From NCBI GenBank assembly GCA_036852015.1, contig JAANDG010000306.1, forward strand, positions 62,001-126,000: a DNA stretch of 64,000 nucleotides, given 5' to 3'. Shown here one piece after another: positions 60,079 to 64,000 of this stretch (position 1 is its first letter; each line of letters opens with the position of its first letter). The translations under genes and the position numbers were made by a program. Under the pieces are notes generated by a model that ran no database searches, was not told the origin of the DNA, and saw only the letters and a program-made list of their open reading frames with translations. The stretch is from Pelodera strongyloides. Its lineage: Eukaryota > Nematoda > Chromadorea > Rhabditida > Rhabditidae.

Positions 60079-63000
60079 AAACGTTCCGTTCCTGAAGAAT
60101 AAAAAGAAAACTTTTGCAATAATAACCACTGCATCTCTAAAATGTACAGAATTTCTTTCTTTTATTAAATAAATAATAGACGTGCGCTTTGTTGCAGTAC
60201 TGTGAATGTCATAAGTATGATCAACAATCAATGTCATAAGTATGATCAACAATCAACATTTAAAATGCCTAAGAGTTAGTGCATCGCCATCGATTTCCAC
60301 ATAACTAAGCTAGAGTAGCAGTATAATATTACAAATTGTAATTTGCAAATATCATCGACTACAAAGAACATAACCCAAAAAAAAAACATATAAACCATTC
60401 TCGTAAGTCAGACTTACCAAGAATAGCTTGCTTCGATTCTAATTAAAGCTAAAATCTAAAACGCTGATGAATACTGGGAAACGGATATACCTAACGTGTA
60501 ATCTGTTTAGTAATCGCTCAGAAGCCTTTTAGAAGTCAACAAACGCTTAATCCTGGTTAAGCATGATGTGTGTGAAAAGAAAAACACCATGATTGTAAAA
60601 GTTCATGTACAACTCTCAAATCATAACTTGCAAAAAACTATTTGATTTTCTTCTCATTATGTAAAAACAGAGAACTTCCTCAAACCCTTAGCAATGCAAT
60701 TTTGGTAATTTTCCCTGAAGATGGCGAAAGCCGAAACGTCGGAATAAATGTGCTAAACACACTTTGTTTCCTTTGGTTGGAATTACAAGCTCACAATGAA
60801 TATCTACACCATTCCAACTTCATGATCAGCAAATGAATTATTTACAACAGCCTCAGGAATGTAGAACTTTTAGTTCCAAAAGACCTTCCAAAAGACCCAG
60901 CCTGCATTGAGAATTTCTCAATGTGTGAACTTCATATAAATTTAATGCGAATGTCTCTCTGCCTTCTTATAGCGAATATGTTTCGCGATATTTTTACAAT
61001 CAGTATGCATTCCCCGATATTTTTCTAAACTGCGGGATGCTTTCACTTCACTTTTAATACGGTGTCTTTAAAACAGATAACAGAAAATTCAGGAATTTCA
61101 CAAAACAGAATATATGTTTTTTTTTTCATCCCACCAACTTTTTGAGCGGAAAACCCATCAAAAAGTAAATACTACGCCCGAATCGAATTCAAACAATAAA
61201 ACGCAAATAGCTTGAGTGACAGCATGTGTGCCGCAGTGATCAGATCTGATCCGCAAAGAAATAATACGCGTGCCATTTTATCCGCTCCCTAAAGGTCTCA
61301 TATTAGTGTAGGTTTTTAGGCTTTACTAATCAACTTTATTGAAAGTAATTGCTTATCGTATACATTGTTCATGCCATGTTTTCAATCATAGTATTATGCC
61401 CAGATATTTTATTTGTTGGTTCGTTGGTTGTAATTAGAATTATCACAGAATTTGTCTACAGTCTACAACCCAATTACATTCCCCATCAGATTGCCCAATA
61501 CAATGGAACTGTTTCGAGGTGCATTATATGATGTTCTTGAACTTGAACAAGGTAGCGACCAGCGACCAACAACTATCTATCTATCTATCAATTCACATAT
61601 TATTCGTAAACATTCCCAGCATTCAGGCGCCTTAAAATAAACGTATTCATGATTTATGCGTCTCGCCCCATACTGACGTCAAAAAGGGTAGCGGCTAGCG
61701 GCATATCTTGAAAAACAAGGATTTTCTTAATATGCCGAATTGCCGAAAAGCAAATTTTCCCAAAAATAGCCCATTAGGCCCATTTTGTCTTTATTAAGTG
61801 CGCAAAATAGTATTAAAAGTACAGCCACAATGTATTAAAAAAATTCTAAAGTTCAGCCTCTGTACACACGAACGAATTGAATTTTCAGAAAATAGCATCA
61901 TTTCCAGTTTAAAGGAACAGTTCTCTTCGTTCTGTAGGTACTGTAATCAGTATCACACTCATGAAATTATGTTCACGCTTATACCATTGACCCATTTTAA
62001 CCAAAACAATTAATTTTCACCATCACCATATTGTTTCAATGATCGTAATTGATAAATCAACATAATGGTCATCATCCAAGCGCGCACGCGGTCTACACGA
62101 GGTAGAAAAACTTCACCAAAAATCAAAATCAGATCCACATGTTTGTATAGCTCGACGAGAGGGGAATGATAGATACACACGTGTACATCTTGTAGTCGCT
62201 AAGGGATCAGATCCATTGATTTATTAAGACAACATACACCCGCGCTCCGAAACTTATACATCATACCTTCCTAACAGTTCCAGACCACCCAAGTCTCGTG
62301 ACTGTAAATCAGTACCAATAAATCACGGTACTACTTCTATTTCTGTTACTACTGATACACATCGGGAGGAATAAAAGTTCAATCTGTGATACTGCACGGT
62401 GTATTATATTCCCTATATTGGCTACTATTTGTATTTTCAACATTCTCTATATTTTCAGCATTATAGTACCGGGCACAATTAGGATACGAGTCTAAATCTC
62501 ACACCTTATAATATCTAAGGATTACGGATTACAGTACTGGCGTCAAACTAAAAAAAGTACTGCATACTGTGAATATCCCTACAAATTCCAATCATTCGCT
62601 AATATTATTTTACCTATTTTTGACTACATCTCGCATCAAATCTAAAAAATATACTTCAATAATCAGTGTCATATCACCACCTAGGTTATTCACGCTACAT
62701 TCCTATATGTTCTAATTTGGTCTAATTTATTTTCTTCAAATTACTATTTATTCACATATTCATATTTATTTACATTAATTACAACGCAAACTTAATCTTT
62801 CAAGATCTCAATAATGGTTATCAGAGCAAAATGGCACTCCTTGTGAGTTGACCTTCGAATTCAAATTTGCGTTAACAGCGGCTTACTAAGATTATCTTAC
62901 CATTTAAAATTCCCTTGCCAATTTTTTTACCAAGAATGTTTATTTGAGCGACTTTCAAGTATTTCAAATGGCGTGCGTGTGTGTATCCAATTTTCTTTCA

Positions 63001-63407
63001 ACGAAAATTCTCTAACAATGCATTTAAACAGCAACCATTTTACAGGGACCGCATCCTTGTTGATTTGTTGATTTGTTCATGACAATGCAATGCGCCATGT
63101 TTCTAAGTTGCAGCTTGTTGTATAAGCGTGCGGGTGTTAATGGAAATAAATACGCCTCGGAGTAGGCTTTTCTCAAGCTTTTCCTTTCAGAAACGACATG
63201 ACAGGCAGGCGGCAGCGAGCCATAGCAAACGGTAACGGACATATGTTGGGGAGGGTTGACGACACGATGATGAAATTACGGTATTTTTTGTAAAAAGTTT
63301 TACGGTATTAACCTACGTCACTATTATGTCACATAATAAGCAGAAGGAAGAATATTCCATATATGTACGGTCCTCCTAACACTCTAATTCGAACTCCCCA
63401 ATTTCAG
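60079..63407. other. intergenic
   Basis: Contains a hammerhead-like motif at 60711-60744 and a short direct repeat at 60211-60255 (CATAAGTATGATCAACAATC twice). No gene supported. Confidence 0.55.
60711..60744 (+). ncRNA. hammerhead-like motif, retroelement type
   Basis: TTCC, CTGAAGA, GGC-GAAA-GCC, GAAAC, GTC and GGAA occur in hammerhead order: outer stem TTCC/GGAA, stem II GGC/GCC, cleavage triplet GTC. One extra T lies between CTGAAGA and stem II, and stem III is minimal. This resembles the minimal hammerheads reported in Penelope-like retroelements. No element coding sequence is visible nearby. Confidence 0.4.
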
Positions 63408-63499
63408 CTTCCTCAACAAGAAACCACTATGTCTGCAATACCAGCTGCCCACCTCGTCCTATGCAAAACGGTTTCATTTGCGAACGAAACGGAGAGAGC
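63408..63499 (+). CDS. internal exon of a Cys-rich secreted protein, gene continues out of window
   Basis: Bounded by ATTTCAG and a GTAAGT donor. Entering in phase 1, it encodes NHYVCNTSCPPRPMQNGFIC ERNGES, three Cys in about 30 residues, typical of small disulfide-rich extracellular modules. The exon ends in phase 0. No earlier exon was found in the window and the rest should lie to the right. The frame was chosen for its Cys spacing; another frame is also open. Confidence 0.5.
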
Positions 63500-64000
63500 G
63501 TAAGTAAACACCTCGAAATCTATAAAGTACTTGCATGTATCCGAGACTCAATCACAAAGTCTGACTGAGTGTGACAGAAAGTCTGAGTGTGCTCTTCAAA
63601 CGTGATCTTTTGTGATAACGGTTCTGGATGGGAAACTTTCCAAACGGTCGGCCAGATTCGGTGTTCCAGCAGGAAGGAAACAAATGAAGCCCTCCCAACT
63701 TGAATATAGCAAATCACAAGAAAAACACGATTAATTCAGAATGAAGTTCGAAATTATGCTAGAATTTCTCAAATTCAAAGTGTCGTTTCTGAATGCGGAA
63801 GAGTGGAAGACATGGGAGCTAAAGTAGACTCTTCTTACTGTAGTCGACTGGCTGCACTTATATCACTACAGCTGAACTTAAAAAACAATTCAATAAATAA
63901 TATAAAGCAATCAATAACTAAGAAATTAAGGAATCATCTTCAGCATCACTGATCTACACCCTTGGCGTCGGTCTAATTTGGTTATTACGGTGGGTGATTC

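Overview
This window reads as nematode nuclear DNA. It is AT-rich, and its genes are broken by introns with the short TTTCAG-type acceptors typical of worms. It holds a cuticle collagen with the nematode N-terminal domain, a short interstitial run of the nematode telomere unit TTAGGC, and several starts that sit just behind splice acceptors, as expected for spliced-leader trans-splicing. Gene density is low for a rhabditid, and much of the space is palindromic repeats, minisatellites and tRNA-like elements. I cannot name the species.

Layout. (1) 332-11233 is one locus rebuilt by a tandem duplication. A full cuticle collagen gene (+, 332-3682) faces a full MPPED-type metallophosphoesterase gene (-, 8647-11233). 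Between them lie a 5'-truncated phosphoesterase copy (-, 4260-6385) and a 5'-truncated collagen copy (+, 6410-8054). The repeated unit is 1828-6385 and 6386-10873, and the join can be read to the base. (2) 11234-17540 is mostly gene-free, with foldbacks, a telomere-like tract and one candidate terminal exon (-, 16713-16826). (3) 17541-27488 (-) holds one large gene. I could assemble 19 phase-consistent exons encoding a secreted protein of about 563 residues that I do not recognise. Its introns are full of foldback elements. (4) 27.5-40 kb is repeat-rich with no gene I can establish. (5) 40057-42077 (-) is a small lysine-rich gene with an N-terminal hydrophobic segment, set among minisatellites. 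(6) 45.3-55.6 kb carries a cluster of tiny two-exon secreted-peptide genes that share a phase-2 intron, a Tyr/Pro-rich N-terminus and a C-N-G-R-G-C core, plus an orphan first exon, a decayed member and a decayed non-LTR retrotransposon. (7) 56322-57176 (-) is the C-terminal end of a cathepsin F-like cysteine peptidase. (8) 58339-59936 (+) is a Tyr/Asn/Gln-rich secreted precursor with a GKR site. (9) 63408-63499 (+) is a Cys-rich exon of a gene that probably continues past the window.

Most of the genes with a start in view begin with a signal peptide or N-terminal anchor: the collagen, the 563-residue protein, the lysine-rich protein, the small peptides and the GKR precursor. The phosphoesterase is the exception, with no visible signal sequence. 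The most interesting items are the small-peptide cluster with shared promoter blocks, the unrecognised 19-exon secreted protein, and the duplication, which left one intact copy of each gene plus one reciprocal truncated copy of each. All exon structures were built by hand from splice motifs, reading phase and protein likeness; no transcript evidence was available.
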